A DNA stretch of 44,015 bases from DATAMF01 sp964472565 (GCA_964472565.1 CAYYNB010000031.1:1-44015); one strand, 5' to 3'. Counted from the first letter of the stretch, positions 33,317-40,896 are shown. The notes: generated by a model from the sequence alone, not told the origin. Numbers and translations: made by a program.

Positions 33317-33503
33317 CGACTAACAGACACGTCTGAAACAAAAGTGCTGAATCGCCGGAGCAACCTTTTTCTAACCCGTCCCAGGTAGGAATCGGGTTAA
33401 AGTAGGTTACTTATTTAACCTACTTTGGGATATTTTGGGGCCAGATTTAGGCTAAATGGACTGAAATTTAAGCTAAATGGCGGGAGATTCAGGTTAAATC
33501 AGC
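33317..33503 (-). repeat. iteron-palindrome element, right (inverted) copy
   Basis: 187 bp, the inverse of 23672-23880. Read on the minus strand: 21-bp units start at 33499, 33478, 33457 and 33436 (spacing exactly 21), then the perfect palindrome at 33426-33399 (11-bp arms, 6-nt loop), a 23-bp gap, GTTAGAAAAAGGTT (33375-33362), a 35-bp gap and CTGTTAGTCG (33326-33317). It has one 21-bp unit fewer than the left copy. The palindrome loop is CTTATT on the plus strand, as in the left copy, so it is flipped relative to the rest of the element. Confidence 0.85.
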
Positions 33504-33519
33504 GGGAGCCGTACAAGCA

Positions 33520-33549
33520 GACAGACTCCAGTAGGGGGTGGAGTCTGTC
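33520..33549 (-). terminator. hairpin downstream of the triple-repeat membrane protein gene
   Basis: GACAGACTCCA (33520-33530) pairs perfectly with TGGAGTCTGTC (33539-33549), 8-nt loop. It lies 22 bp past the stop of the minus-strand gene 33572-34123. The following U-run is weak (TGCTTGT on the minus strand). Confidence 0.5.
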
Positions 33550-33571
33550 CAAAAAAGGTAGGGATGGGATG

Positions 33572-34123
33572 TCAGCTTTGTTTGTCGCTGGCATGCCCAT
33601 AGAGCATGACCACTCCAATCGCTATCAGAATAAGCGGCCATGTACTCCACATGTTAAAGAGCGCGAAGAAGCCCAAAACAGCCAGGAAAACGCCTGCGAT
33701 CATCCGCTTGCGGGTCGAGTCGGTCCACACGCGGCTATTCGCCTCATATTTGCGCCACGCTTCCAGCGCCAGCGCGCCGCCGATACCCATCAGCAGCAAA
33801 CCCCAGCCGTTCAGGTCGAACGCCGCCAGCAGGCCAATCAGCGCGATCACCACGCCACCCGTCATCCGCGCGCGGCTGCGATCCGTCCATTTTTTGCCGC
33901 GTTCGGTGTAGTCCTGCCAGCCGTCCACCATCAACCACCCGCCGATGCCGATCAGTGCCAGCGCCCACAGATCAAAGTGGATACCCAGCACATCCTGCAC
34001 GACAAAGAGCAGGCCCACAGCGATCAGCCCTAATCCCGCCAGTGCGGTCCAGTTGCGCTCTTCGTACAGTTCGCGCACGTTGATTCCAGGAATCGGGCGG
34101 TCAGTTTTTTTGTTCTCGCTCAT
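33572..34123 (-). CDS. membrane protein with three tandem helix-hairpin repeats
   Basis: 183 residues. Six predicted helices (~26-44, 51-67, 87-103, 106-122, 141-157, 161-175) form three similar hairpins, with a WTD-x-(S/T)-R-x-R-M linker repeated at ~79-87 and ~133-141 and ALIGIGG/LLMGIGG/LILIAIG at each second helix. The protein therefore probably arose by internal triplication. GAGG is 6 nt before the ATG at 34123, chosen over 34153. Function unknown; the N-terminal 20 residues are polar. Downstream of the YciI-like gene on the same strand. Confidence 0.78.
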   Translation of the reverse strand: MSENKKTDRPIPGINVRELYEERNWTALAGLGLIAVGLLFVVQDVLGIHFDLWALALIGIGGWLMVDGWQDYTERGKKWTDRSRARMTGGVVIALIGLLAAFDLNGWGLLLMGIGGALALEAWRKYEANSRVWTDSTRKRMIAGVFLAVLGFFALFNMWSTWPLILIAIGVVMLYGHASDKQS

Positions 34124-34190
34124 GATCAACCTCGCTCTTGAGTGTCTCTTCACTCTCTATTACGCATCCCCCCTATTTTAAGTTGCGCCG

Positions 34191-34499
34191 CTACCAGGGC
34201 TTTTTGTCCACAAACCCCGTGACCGACGGATGCCAGGGATGCACCGCCGCCTGCACCACCCCACCCATCACCGCCGGATCGCGGTTGACGATGGCTAACG
34301 CGTCGTCCAGACTCGCCGCTTCGATAATGCCAAGCATGCCGGTGTTATCCTTAAACGGCCCTTCGATGATCACACGGTGTTCGGTGTGCAGCCGCTGCAT
34401 ATAATCGACGTGTCCGGCCAGCGGCTGCTCCGTCACCGGGCGATCCGGCACCCAGTTTTCCCCCGGTGTATAGAGAAAGACAAAATATCTGTTCGGCAT
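34191..34499 (-). CDS. YciI-like protein
   Basis: 102 residues with the YCII fold pattern: YFVFLYTPGENW at the N-terminus, GHVDYMQRLHTEHRVIIEGPF with a conserved His, and ASLDDALAIVNRDPAV toward the C-terminus. YciI-like proteins are small dimeric ferredoxin-like-fold proteins; the His/Asp pair has been suggested as an active site. AAAGGAG sits 7 nt before the ATG at 34499, which excludes the longer frame. It has the same orientation as the membrane protein gene 68 bp downstream. Confidence 0.88.
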   Translation of the reverse strand: MPNRYFVFLYTPGENWVPDRPVTEQPLAGHVDYMQRLHTEHRVIIEGPFKDNTGMLGIIEAASLDDALAIVNRDPAVMGGVVQAAVHPWHPSVTGFVDKKPW

Positions 34500-34545
34500 A
34501 CGCAGACTCCTTTCCTCATCAAAATATACACATCCGCGCGGGGAA

Positions 34546-34575
34546 TCAAAAAGGCGGCTCATCGAGTCCGCCTTT
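34546..34575 (-). terminator. intrinsic terminator of the TetR-DUF4405 operon
   Basis: On the minus strand AAAGGCGG and CCGCCTTT form an 8-bp stem extended by a CTC/GAG core, followed by TTTGATT. It lies 17 bp after the stop of the 34592-34843 gene and ahead of the YciI gene. Confidence 0.85.
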
Positions 34576-34591
34576 CCAGAACCGTACAAGG

Positions 34592-34843
34592 TTAACTTTT
34601 ATCCCGCGTGCCCAGCCGCCGCTTAATCTGCACTTTGATCCACGCCCAGTGAAACACCAGATGCACCATAACGACCAGGGTCAGGATCACCCCCGCCCAA
34701 CCGTGAACATGCAGCCAGTGCTCATATTCCTGCGGATCGCGCCGCTGGTAAATTTCGATCACCACTGCCGACACCACCAGAAATCCGAACAGCCCAAACA
34801 GCATCACATCCAGTATAAACTGTGTCCGTGCTTTGACCGTCAT
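34592..34843 (-). CDS. small membrane protein, DUF4405-like (cytochrome b-type outline)
   Basis: 83 residues, two helices (~10-30 and ~49-68). His residues lie at H42, H45 and H47 between the helices and at H61 and H65 in the second (WLHVHGWAG, VVMVHLVFHW), which resembles DUF4405 proteins related to cytochrome b561-like membrane haem proteins. Haem binding is inference. It starts 6 bp after the TetR stop and shares its mRNA, so it is the likely target of that regulator. It ends before the terminator at 34546-34575. Confidence 0.75.
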   Translation of the reverse strand: MTVKARTQFILDVMLFGLFGFLVVSAVVIEIYQRRDPQEYEHWLHVHGWAGVILTLVVMVHLVFHWAWIKVQIKRRLGTRDKS

Positions 34844-34849
34844 TGTGGA

Positions 34850-35413
34850 TCAGTCTCCTTTAAACAGGCCATACAGCAGAATATCCGACACCGCGCGGTA
34901 AATTTCGACGTTCGAGAGGCCCAGTTCGCGCAGCCGGGGATTCTCAAAGATATGCACCAGCAGTTCCCAGTAAATCGCCTGCGCCACATCCCAATTGACG
35001 CCGGGGCGCAGCGCATCATTTTGTTTCGCCAGGGCACACAGCCGTTCAAAAAACCCTTGCAGCGAGGCCATACGAACCGCCTGAAAATCCGCGTAGAGGT
35101 CGGGGTACACCCGTTGTAACTCGTCCAGCCGTGTCGCCAGTTCGCCTGTCGGCAGCGCGGCCATTTCCTGCCCGATCCGGTTCAGCAGCGCCATCGGATC
35201 GGCGTCCTGTGCCGCCAGGGCATCCTGAAAGACACGCTCCGAACGGTGCAGCGCCGCCCGCACCAGGTCTTCTTTGGTGGGAAAGTAGCGGTAAACGGTG
35301 ATCCGGGTCACACCCGCCCGCTGCGCCACCTCATCCACCGCTGTTTTTTTGAAACCCTGCTCAAAAAAGAGGGCCAATGCGGCCAGTAGAATTTTTTCCT
35401 GTGTCGTATCCAT
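34850..35413 (-). CDS. TetR-family transcriptional regulator
   Basis: 187 residues. The N-terminal HTH (8-55) is typical: ILLAALALFFEQGFKKTAVDEVAQRAGVTRITVYRYF split over two lines of helices, with the recognition helix around VTRITVYRYFPTKEDL. The C-terminal ligand-binding domain (56-187) is helical; the ligand is unknown. The start codon (35413) lies inside an 11-bp-arm palindrome that also covers the -10 region, so autorepression is very likely. It is co-transcribed with the DUF4405-like gene. Confidence 0.94.
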   Translation of the reverse strand: MDTTQEKILLAALALFFEQGFKKTAVDEVAQRAGVTRITVYRYFPTKEDLVRAALHRSERVFQDALAAQDADPMALLNRIGQEMAALPTGELATRLDELQRVYPDLYADFQAVRMASLQGFFERLCALAKQNDALRPGVNWDVAQAIYWELLVHIFENPRLRELGLSNVEIYRAVSDILLYGLFKGD

Positions 35414-35448
35414 GATACAAAATTATCAATTTTTGTATCATTTGTCAA
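35412..35448 (-). promoter_or_regulatory. TetR operator and promoter overlapping the start codon
   Basis: ATGATACAAAA (35412-35422) and TTTTGTATCAT (35431-35441) are perfect 11-bp arms with an 8-bp spacer. On the minus strand TTGACA (35448-35443) and GATAAT (35427-35422) give a promoter with 15-nt spacing. The predicted start site coincides with the ATG at 35413, suggesting a leaderless mRNA. Confidence 0.7.
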
Positions 35449-35452
35449 TACA

Positions 35453-35483
35453 CAAAAAAACGCCCCTGGTTCGCCGGGGCGTT
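35453..35483 (-). terminator. intrinsic terminator of the HIT-thiolase operon
   Basis: On the minus strand AACGCCCC pairs with GGGGCGTT (9-nt loop), followed by TTTTTTTGTG (35460-35451). It lies 31 bp past the thiolase stop and just ahead of the TetR promoter. Confidence 0.92.
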
Positions 35484-35514
35484 GATCGTGTTTTGGTTAT
35501 TAGGATGGAGGCGT

Positions 35515-36735
35515 TCAGGCTTCCAGTTCCACTGCCAGCGCCACCGCTTCGCCGCCGCCCAGACACAGCCCGGCGATCCCGCGTTTCAGGCCGCGCTGCT
35601 TCAGCGCGTGGATCAGCGTCACCAGCACGCGCGTACCGGATGCGCCAATCGGGTGCCCGATGGCGATCCCGCCGCCGTTGACATTCAGTTTTTCCAGCGG
35701 CAGAGGCAGCCCCTCGCGCGCCAGCCCTTTGAGGTCGGCTAACACCTGCGCGGCGAAGGCTTCATTCAGTTCGACCAGATCGACATCCTGCATCGTCCAC
35801 CCGGCGCGCTCCAACACGGTTTTGATCGCGGGGACAGGCGCATAAAAAATCCATTCCGGCTCGACGGCGGCCTGTCCATACGCCACGATCCGCGCCAGCG
35901 GCTGGTGGCCGTGTTTTTCGGCGTAATCCCGGCTGGCGATCACGGCTGCCGCCGCGCCATCGTTCAGGCCGGGCGCATTCCCCGCCGTCACCGCGCCATC
36001 CGGCAGAAAGGCAGGTTTGAGCTTCGCCAGCACGTCCAGCGATGTATCAGGCCGGATCGACTCGTCCGCATCCATGATCGTGACCTGCCCCTTTTTGCCG
36101 GGGATGTCCACCGGGACGATCTCAGCCTTAAAGCGCCCTGCCACCGTCGCTTCGTGCGCGAGGCGGTGGCTGCGGCACGCCAGTTCGTCCATTTCCTGCC
36201 GGGTGACGCCGATCTCGCGGGCGATAAATTCCGCCGCCTCGCCCATCACCCAGTCTTTGATATGATCATACAACCCGTCCCACAGGATCGAATCTTTCAT
36301 TTCGATATGCCCGTAGCGGTTCCCGGCGCGCCCGTGCATATTCAGGTAGGGCGCGCTGCTCATGCTCTCCACGCCGCCGGTCACATACAAATCTCCGTCG
36401 CCCGCCTTGATCAGGCTGGAAGCCAGCATCACGGCTTTCAGGCTGCTGCCGCACACTTTGTTAAGCTGGAACCCGCCGACATGCGCCGGAATGCCCGCCC
36501 CGATGGAAATCTGGCGCGGCAGCGCCTGGCCGGATCCGCCTGCCAGCACCTGCCCGATGATCACTTCATTCACATCATTGACATCGATCCCGCTGCGTTC
36601 GACAGCGGCCCTGACCGCTTTTTGTCCCAGTTGGGCCGCCGAAAAAGGAGCCAGCATCCCCAGGATTTTGCCCTGTGGTAAGCGCGCACCGCTCAGGATG
36701 ACGGGTTCACGAGGAGATTTGTTGTCTTGTGCCAT
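35515..36735 (-). CDS. acetyl-CoA C-acetyltransferase (thiolase)
   Basis: 406-residue type II/degradative thiolase that condenses or cleaves acetoacetyl-CoA. Catalytic residues: C95 in NKVCGSSLKAV, H361 in IAIGHPIGASG and C391 in GLCLGGGEAVAL. It would act in fatty-acid oxidation or PHB/acetoacetyl-CoA metabolism together with enzymes like the dehydrogenase at 27658. The ATG at 36735 is chosen for its AAAGGAC site 8 nt upstream; 36753 lacks one. It lies 30 bp downstream of the HIT gene and ends at a strong terminator (35453-35483). Confidence 0.96.
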   Translation of the reverse strand: MAQDNKSPREPVILSGARLPQGKILGMLAPFSAAQLGQKAVRAAVERSGIDVNDVNEVIIGQVLAGGSGQALPRQISIGAGIPAHVGGFQLNKVCGSSLKAVMLASSLIKAGDGDLYVTGGVESMSSAPYLNMHGRAGNRYGHIEMKDSILWDGLYDHIKDWVMGEAAEFIAREIGVTRQEMDELACRSHRLAHEATVAGRFKAEIVPVDIPGKKGQVTIMDADESIRPDTSLDVLAKLKPAFLPDGAVTAGNAPGLNDGAAAAVIASRDYAEKHGHQPLARIVAYGQAAVEPEWIFYAPVPAIKTVLERAGWTMQDVDLVELNEAFAAQVLADLKGLAREGLPLPLEKLNVNGGGIAIGHPIGASGTRVLVTLIHALKQRGLKRGIAGLCLGGGEAVALAVELEA

Positions 36736-36765
36736 TGTTTTGTCCTTTATCAAAAATAACCTTTA

Positions 36766-37260
36766 TTATTCGTCGGACCACACCTCACGCAGCCGCTGGA
36801 AGGTCGCGTCGAGCATATCCGGGATAATCCGTGTGCCGGAAATAACCGTCATATAACTCGTGTCCGCCTCCCAGCGCGGCACCACGTGCAGATGAAAATG
36901 TTCGGGAATGCCTGCGCCCGCCGATGCCCCGATGTTCGCGCCGATGTTAAACGCCTGCGGGTTATAGGCGCGGCGCAGCGCCCCCAGCGAGTGGGTGAGC
37001 ATCGCCATCAGATCGGCCTGAACTTCGGGCGGCAGGGTTTCAATCGAACCGGCATGCTCATAAGGCACAATCAGCAGGTGCCCGTTGTTGTACGGGTACA
37101 TATTCAGCGCCACGTAGACATGCGTCGAACGCGCCACCACATATTCTTCTGTATCTTTTTCGACGCGGGGTTTGGCGCACAGAATGCAGCCGTCATAATG
37201 TCGCCGGTCTTCGCCGCGCAAATAAGGCATCCGCCAGGGGGTCCATAGAATGGGGTCCAT
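36766..37260 (-). CDS. HIT-family nucleotide hydrolase/phosphorylase (Ap4A phosphorylase-like)
   Basis: 164 residues. The histidine triad is HFHLHVVPRW (H121, H123, H125). A CILC zinc pair (C25, C28) and the GANIGASAGAGIPEH loop are like actinobacterial HIT proteins of the Ap4A phosphorylase type (Rv2613c-like). These act on dinucleoside polyphosphates. The ATG at 37260 has AAGG 7 nt upstream; 37293 has no ribosome site. First gene of a two-gene unit with the thiolase. Confidence 0.92.
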   Translation of the reverse strand: MDPILWTPWRMPYLRGEDRRHYDGCILCAKPRVEKDTEEYVVARSTHVYVALNMYPYNNGHLLIVPYEHAGSIETLPPEVQADLMAMLTHSLGALRRAYNPQAFNIGANIGASAGAGIPEHFHLHVVPRWEADTSYMTVISGTRIIPDMLDATFQRLREVWSDE

Positions 37261-37428
37261 TGTTAAACCTTCCAGAATTTGAAAACGATCCATAGGCCTG
37301 ATTCTACTGGACCACCGCGCACCTGCCTATCCTCACGATACCGCGCCAGAGTTACGCGACGGTTACATTGCATGTCGGCGGCTTTTGCGGACAATGGTAA
37401 AGGTGTGTTTGATCGAATGGAGGAATGG

Positions 37429-37941
37429 ATGCGCGTTTTAGGATGGCTCGTTGTGGTGCTGTGTGTCCTGTTAACGGCCTGCGAAGAGATCGAACAGGCG
37501 GCGGAAGACGAAGATACGACCAGCCCCACCCTTCCCAGTTCCGGCGGCGAAACTGGGAAAGTCGTGGATATAATCGATGGTGATACGATTGACGTGCGCA
37601 TTTCCGGCGAAGTCTACCGCGTGCGTTATATCGGTGTGAATACGCCCGAACGCGACGACGATTGTTATGCGGAAGCCACCAACGCCAACGCCGATCTGGT
37701 CGAGGGGCAAACGGTCACGCTGGAACGCGATGTCAGCGACACCGATCAGTATGGGCGGCTGCTGCGTTATGTCTATGTGGGCGATACGTTTGTGAACGCC
37801 GCGCTGGTCGCGGATGGGTATGCCGAAGCCCGCCGCTACGCGCCCGACACGGCCTACTTCTCCTATTTTCAGGAACTGGAAGACGAGGCCCGCGCCGCGA
37901 ATATCGGCTGCCATCCCTACGGCGTGTTTGTGTATCCATGA
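37429..37941 (+). CDS. thermonuclease (SNase)-like lipoprotein, first of a tandem pair
   Basis: 170 residues. A lipoprotein signal ends at VLLTAC (C18), so it is membrane-anchored outside. The SNase domain (~44-165) has IIDGDTIDV, the catalytic Arg in VRYIGVNTPER (R66) and E74. At the position of Staphylococcus nuclease Asp40 it has N71. The C-terminal half has the DQYGRLLRYVYVGDTFVN and GYAEARRY segments. It would degrade nucleic acid outside the cell with Ca2+, if the Asp-to-Asn change is tolerated, as it seems to be in many homologues. GGAGG precedes the ATG at 37429. Its stop overlaps the next gene by ATGA. Confidence 0.93.
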   Translation: MRVLGWLVVVLCVLLTACEEIEQAAEDEDTTSPTLPSSGGETGKVVDIIDGDTIDVRISGEVYRVRYIGVNTPERDDDCYAEATNANADLVEGQTVTLERDVSDTDQYGRLLRYVYVGDTFVNAALVADGYAEARRYAPDTAYFSYFQELEDEARAANIGCHPYGVFVYP

Positions 37942-38609
37942 TTCACTTTGATCACCTACTGTTTTTATGCCTGCTGCTGAGTCTTATCTTTCCGGCGTGC
38001 GGCAGCGCCTCACAGAAGGATGTTCTCCCCACCAGCGCGCCGACACTGCTTTCGCCGACGACTACGCCCGCCATCACGCGCACGCCGCATCCGGCAACGT
38101 GGACCCCGATCCCTTCGCGGACTCCGGCCCCTACGCGCATGGGACAATTCGACATTCCCGCCACCTCAACCTCCTTCAATCCCCCGGCGGCGGCCCAACC
38201 CTCAGCAGCGGGGGGCGAATCCGCCACTGTTGATCAAGTCATCGATGGGGATACAATTGATGTGCAGCTTTCCGGCAGCGTTTACCGGGTGCGCTACATC
38301 GGCGTGAACACGCCCGAACGCGACGAAGCGTGTTATGACGACGCGACCCAGGCCAATGCCGCGGTGGTCGCCGGGCAAACCGTCACGCTGGTGCGCGATG
38401 TCAGCGACACCGATCAGTATGGCCGCTTGCTGCGTTATGTTTTTGTGGGCGATACCTTTGTGAATGGCGCACTGGTCGCGGACGGGTACGCCGAAGCCCG
38501 CCGCTACCCACCCGATACGACCTATGCCACCTATCTGCAAGCCCTGGAAGACGACGCCCGCGCCGCGAATATCGGCTGTCATCCCTATGGAGTTTTTGCA
38601 TCCCCATGA
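37938..38609 (+). CDS. thermonuclease (SNase)-like lipoprotein, second of a tandem pair
   Basis: 223 residues: lipobox LIFPAC (C21), a Thr/Pro-rich stalk (~30-95), then an SNase domain (~97-220) very similar to that of the upstream gene (VIDGDTIDVQ, RYIGVNTPER with R119 and N124, DQYGRLLRYVFVGDTFVN). The pair probably arose by tandem duplication, followed by addition or loss of the stalk. Overlaps by 4 bp both the first nuclease gene (37938-37941) and birA (38606-38609), so the three are translationally coupled. Confidence 0.93.
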   Translation: MIHFDHLLFLCLLLSLIFPACGSASQKDVLPTSAPTLLSPTTTPAITRTPHPATWTPIPSRTPAPTRMGQFDIPATSTSFNPPAAAQPSAAGGESATVDQVIDGDTIDVQLSGSVYRVRYIGVNTPERDEACYDDATQANAAVVAGQTVTLVRDVSDTDQYGRLLRYVFVGDTFVNGALVADGYAEARRYPPDTTYATYLQALEDDARAANIGCHPYGVFASP

Positions 38610-39379
38610 ACCACGAGACACTGCAAAAAACGCTCGGCCCGCGCCCGTTCCAGTTCTTCACGACGATCCCCACCACGCAAGACATCGCGCGCGACTGGGC
38701 CGCCGCCGGTGCGCCGCCGGGGGCCATCGTGCTCGCCGATGAGCAGACCGCCGGGCGGGGTCGTCAGGGCCGCCCCTGGATCGCGCCGCCGGGGTCCGGC
38801 CTCATGTTCAGCCTGATCCTGCGCCCCACCCTCCCGCCGGATCGTGTGCAGCGCCTGACGATGCTGGCCGGGGTCGCCGTCGCAGAGACGCTCGATCCGC
38901 TCCTGCCGGGGCGGGTCGCGCTCAAGTGGCCGAATGATGTCCTCGTCGCGGGGCGCAAAATCGGCGGGATTTTGTGTGAGGCGGTCTGGCTGGGCGATCA
39001 ACTCGATTCGGTGATTATGGGCATCGGGATCAATGTGAGCGCCGATTTCAGTGGGACGGAACTCGCGGAAATCGCCACCAGCATCCAGGCCGAAACTGGG
39101 CATCCAGTGGATCGTCTCACCCTGCTGGCCGATCTGCTGCGCCGGATCGATTATTGGTTCACGCAGGAACCCGCCCTTCTCCCCCACTGGCAGCGCTGGC
39201 TGCAAACGCTCGGCCAAACCGTGATCGTCTATCCCAAAATCGACCACAGCGATCCCTATACCGGCCTCGCGGAAGCGGTGGACGAAGACGGCGCGCTGTG
39301 GGTCCGGCTGGAGACAGGTGAGCGGCGGCGCGTCGTGGCGGCAGATGTCGGGTTGCGAGAGACTGGCTCCTTTCGCTAG
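38606..39379 (+). CDS. birA: biotin-[acetyl-CoA carboxylase] ligase
   Basis: 257 residues of the biotin protein ligase catalytic domain. GRGRQGR (50-56) and KWPNDVL (107-113, K107) are the biotinyl-AMP binding motifs, followed by the C-terminal SH3-like domain (TGLAEAVDEDGALWVRLETG). There is no N-terminal helix-turn-helix, so unlike E. coli BirA it is probably not a repressor. It attaches biotin to the carboxyl carrier protein. Overlapping start with the second nuclease gene (ATGA at 38606). Oddly placed after two nucleases; the coupling looks positional rather than functional. Confidence 0.94.
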   Translation: MNHETLQKTLGPRPFQFFTTIPTTQDIARDWAAAGAPPGAIVLADEQTAGRGRQGRPWIAPPGSGLMFSLILRPTLPPDRVQRLTMLAGVAVAETLDPLLPGRVALKWPNDVLVAGRKIGGILCEAVWLGDQLDSVIMGIGINVSADFSGTELAEIATSIQAETGHPVDRLTLLADLLRRIDYWFTQEPALLPHWQRWLQTLGQTVIVYPKIDHSDPYTGLAEAVDEDGALWVRLETGERRRVVAADVGLRETGSFR

Positions 39380-39422
39380 AATGGGCACTATCTAAGGATG
39401 CTGCGGGTAGGGGTAAACCAGA

Positions 39423-40868
39423 TTGGGCATTAAACTCGATTGGCAAGTTGAATCCGAAAATTCGCAAACCATCGCCACCGAAGACCCGGAGAGCCGCAAA
39501 CGCCGCCACCATGTCCGTGTCCGGCTGCTGGCCCTGATCCTGGTGGTAGTTTGTTTATTTGGTGCGGTGGTCGGCTCGATTGTCTGGCGCTGGCGTGAAG
39601 TTGAAGATCAATTCAAACAAGACCTGTTAGATACGGTTGAGGTCGAACGCACCGCGCTTCGGATCGGTGATTACGACAGTTTTCTGGCCGTCCAGCGCAC
39701 CATCAGCGATCCGTTTAAGATCGAGCAGAGCAACCGCTACACCGAATATCAGAATCTCAAGCGCCAGAACCGCATCGACTTAACCCGCCCTATTCTGGAC
39801 AGCGCCATCCGGGATCGTACCGGGCGCGTGGTGCTGGAAGAAGTCAAGGACGGCATTGCCTATCAAACGGTCTGGTTTTACTGGTATTACGAGGACGGCG
39901 ATCCCGAAGCCGAACGCGGCTGGCGGCGTGTGCCCGACGATCTCGAATTCTGGGGCGACTCGAACGATCTGGAGCGGGGTTCGGTCCGCATCACCTACCG
40001 CGATCTGGACGAAGGACTGGCGAAAACCCTGGCCCCCCGCCTGAACGAGTGGTGGACCAACGGCTGCGTGCTGCTCCAATGCCCCACCGCCCTGCCCACC
40101 CTACATCTCGACATTGTGCCCGCGCGCCCCATGTCGGTGGAGTGGTCCACGGCGGCCTCGTCCACCCTGCGCATGACCTCACCGCTGCTCGCCAGCATCA
40201 TCTCGCCCGACGGCGAACGCGCCCGCGTCGATAACAGCATCCCGCCCGCTTATGCCCGCCTGCTGACCGACCAGATCGCCCAGCAGATCGTGCGGCAGGC
40301 CACCCATAATCTCGCCCCGATCAGCAACGCCGACGCCGCGTGGCTCCAGCTCGAATTAGCCCGCTGGTTAGCCAGCGTCTATCTGACTGGGCAAACCAAC
40401 ACCGGATTTACCGGCGCGTTAGTGACGCAGTATGGCCCCGCCGTTTCCGCGCTTCTGGCGCAGACCCTGCTGCCCGATACGACGCTCGACCAGATTCTGA
40501 TCGCCGCGACAGGCATGGATCTGGCAACCCTCTCACCGGACCAGCTTAATACCTATCCCTGGTCGGATTATTTCCAGTGGCGGCTGAATCTGGAATCGCG
40601 CCTGTTGAGCCAACCCAACGGCGGCGGGCTGTTTCTGGCGCTCTACGATCTCGAAACCCCCGGCGTCTCCGATATCGCCCAACAGCGCGCCAGTGATTCG
40701 GCCTACAGCACCCGCCCGGTTCCCCAGGTCACGGCCAAACCCATCCCCCGCGACGCCAACGGCCAGCCGTTAGCCCTGGTCGAAACCACCCGCACCGATG
40801 GCAGCCAGACGCTCACCGAACTTGTGCAGTTCCGGCTGTCCGGCGGCACCTGGAAGCGCACGACCTGA
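39423..40868 (+). CDS. membrane-anchored protein of unknown function
   Basis: 481 residues. A charged N-terminus (~1-32) with an RKRRHHVRVR patch is followed by one membrane helix (~33-54), then a large extracytoplasmic domain. The start of that domain (QDLLDTVEVERTALRIGDYDSFLAVQRT) recalls NTF2-like stalks, but I cannot name a family. The rest is mixed alpha/beta with LATLSPDQLNTYPW near the C-terminus. The TTG at 39423 is used as start because AGGGG is 9 nt upstream and no ATG is available in frame. It is followed at once by a strong terminator. Position behind birA with 43 bp between suggests co-transcription. Confidence 0.7.
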   Translation: MGIKLDWQVESENSQTIATEDPESRKRRHHVRVRLLALILVVVCLFGAVVGSIVWRWREVEDQFKQDLLDTVEVERTALRIGDYDSFLAVQRTISDPFKIEQSNRYTEYQNLKRQNRIDLTRPILDSAIRDRTGRVVLEEVKDGIAYQTVWFYWYYEDGDPEAERGWRRVPDDLEFWGDSNDLERGSVRITYRDLDEGLAKTLAPRLNEWWTNGCVLLQCPTALPTLHLDIVPARPMSVEWSTAASSTLRMTSPLLASIISPDGERARVDNSIPPAYARLLTDQIAQQIVRQATHNLAPISNADAAWLQLELARWLASVYLTGQTNTGFTGALVTQYGPAVSALLAQTLLPDTTLDQILIAATGMDLATLSPDQLNTYPWSDYFQWRLNLESRLLSQPNGGGLFLALYDLETPGVSDIAQQRASDSAYSTRPVPQVTAKPIPRDANGQPLALVETTRTDGSQTLTELVQFRLSGGTWKRTT

Positions 40869-40896
40869 CAGGGCGTATGGCGATACGCCCTGTTTT
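40869..40896 (+). terminator. intrinsic terminator after the anchored protein gene
   Basis: CAGGGCGTAT (40869-40878) pairs perfectly with ATACGCCCTG (40883-40892), loop GGCG, followed by TTTT. The stem starts with the first base after the stop codon. Confidence 0.92.

Noticed and set aside
23672..33503. Composite transposon or integrated element
   Set aside because: No transposase, integrase or relaxase is encoded between the inverted elements, no target-site duplication is seen, and the enclosed genes look like ordinary chromosomal genes with similar codon use. I keep the elements themselves as a finding.
33425..34033. 202-codon plus-strand open frame starting in the right iteron element
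   Set aside because: Its first part is just the 21-bp repeat read as protein, and the rest is antisense to the clear membrane protein at 33572-34123.
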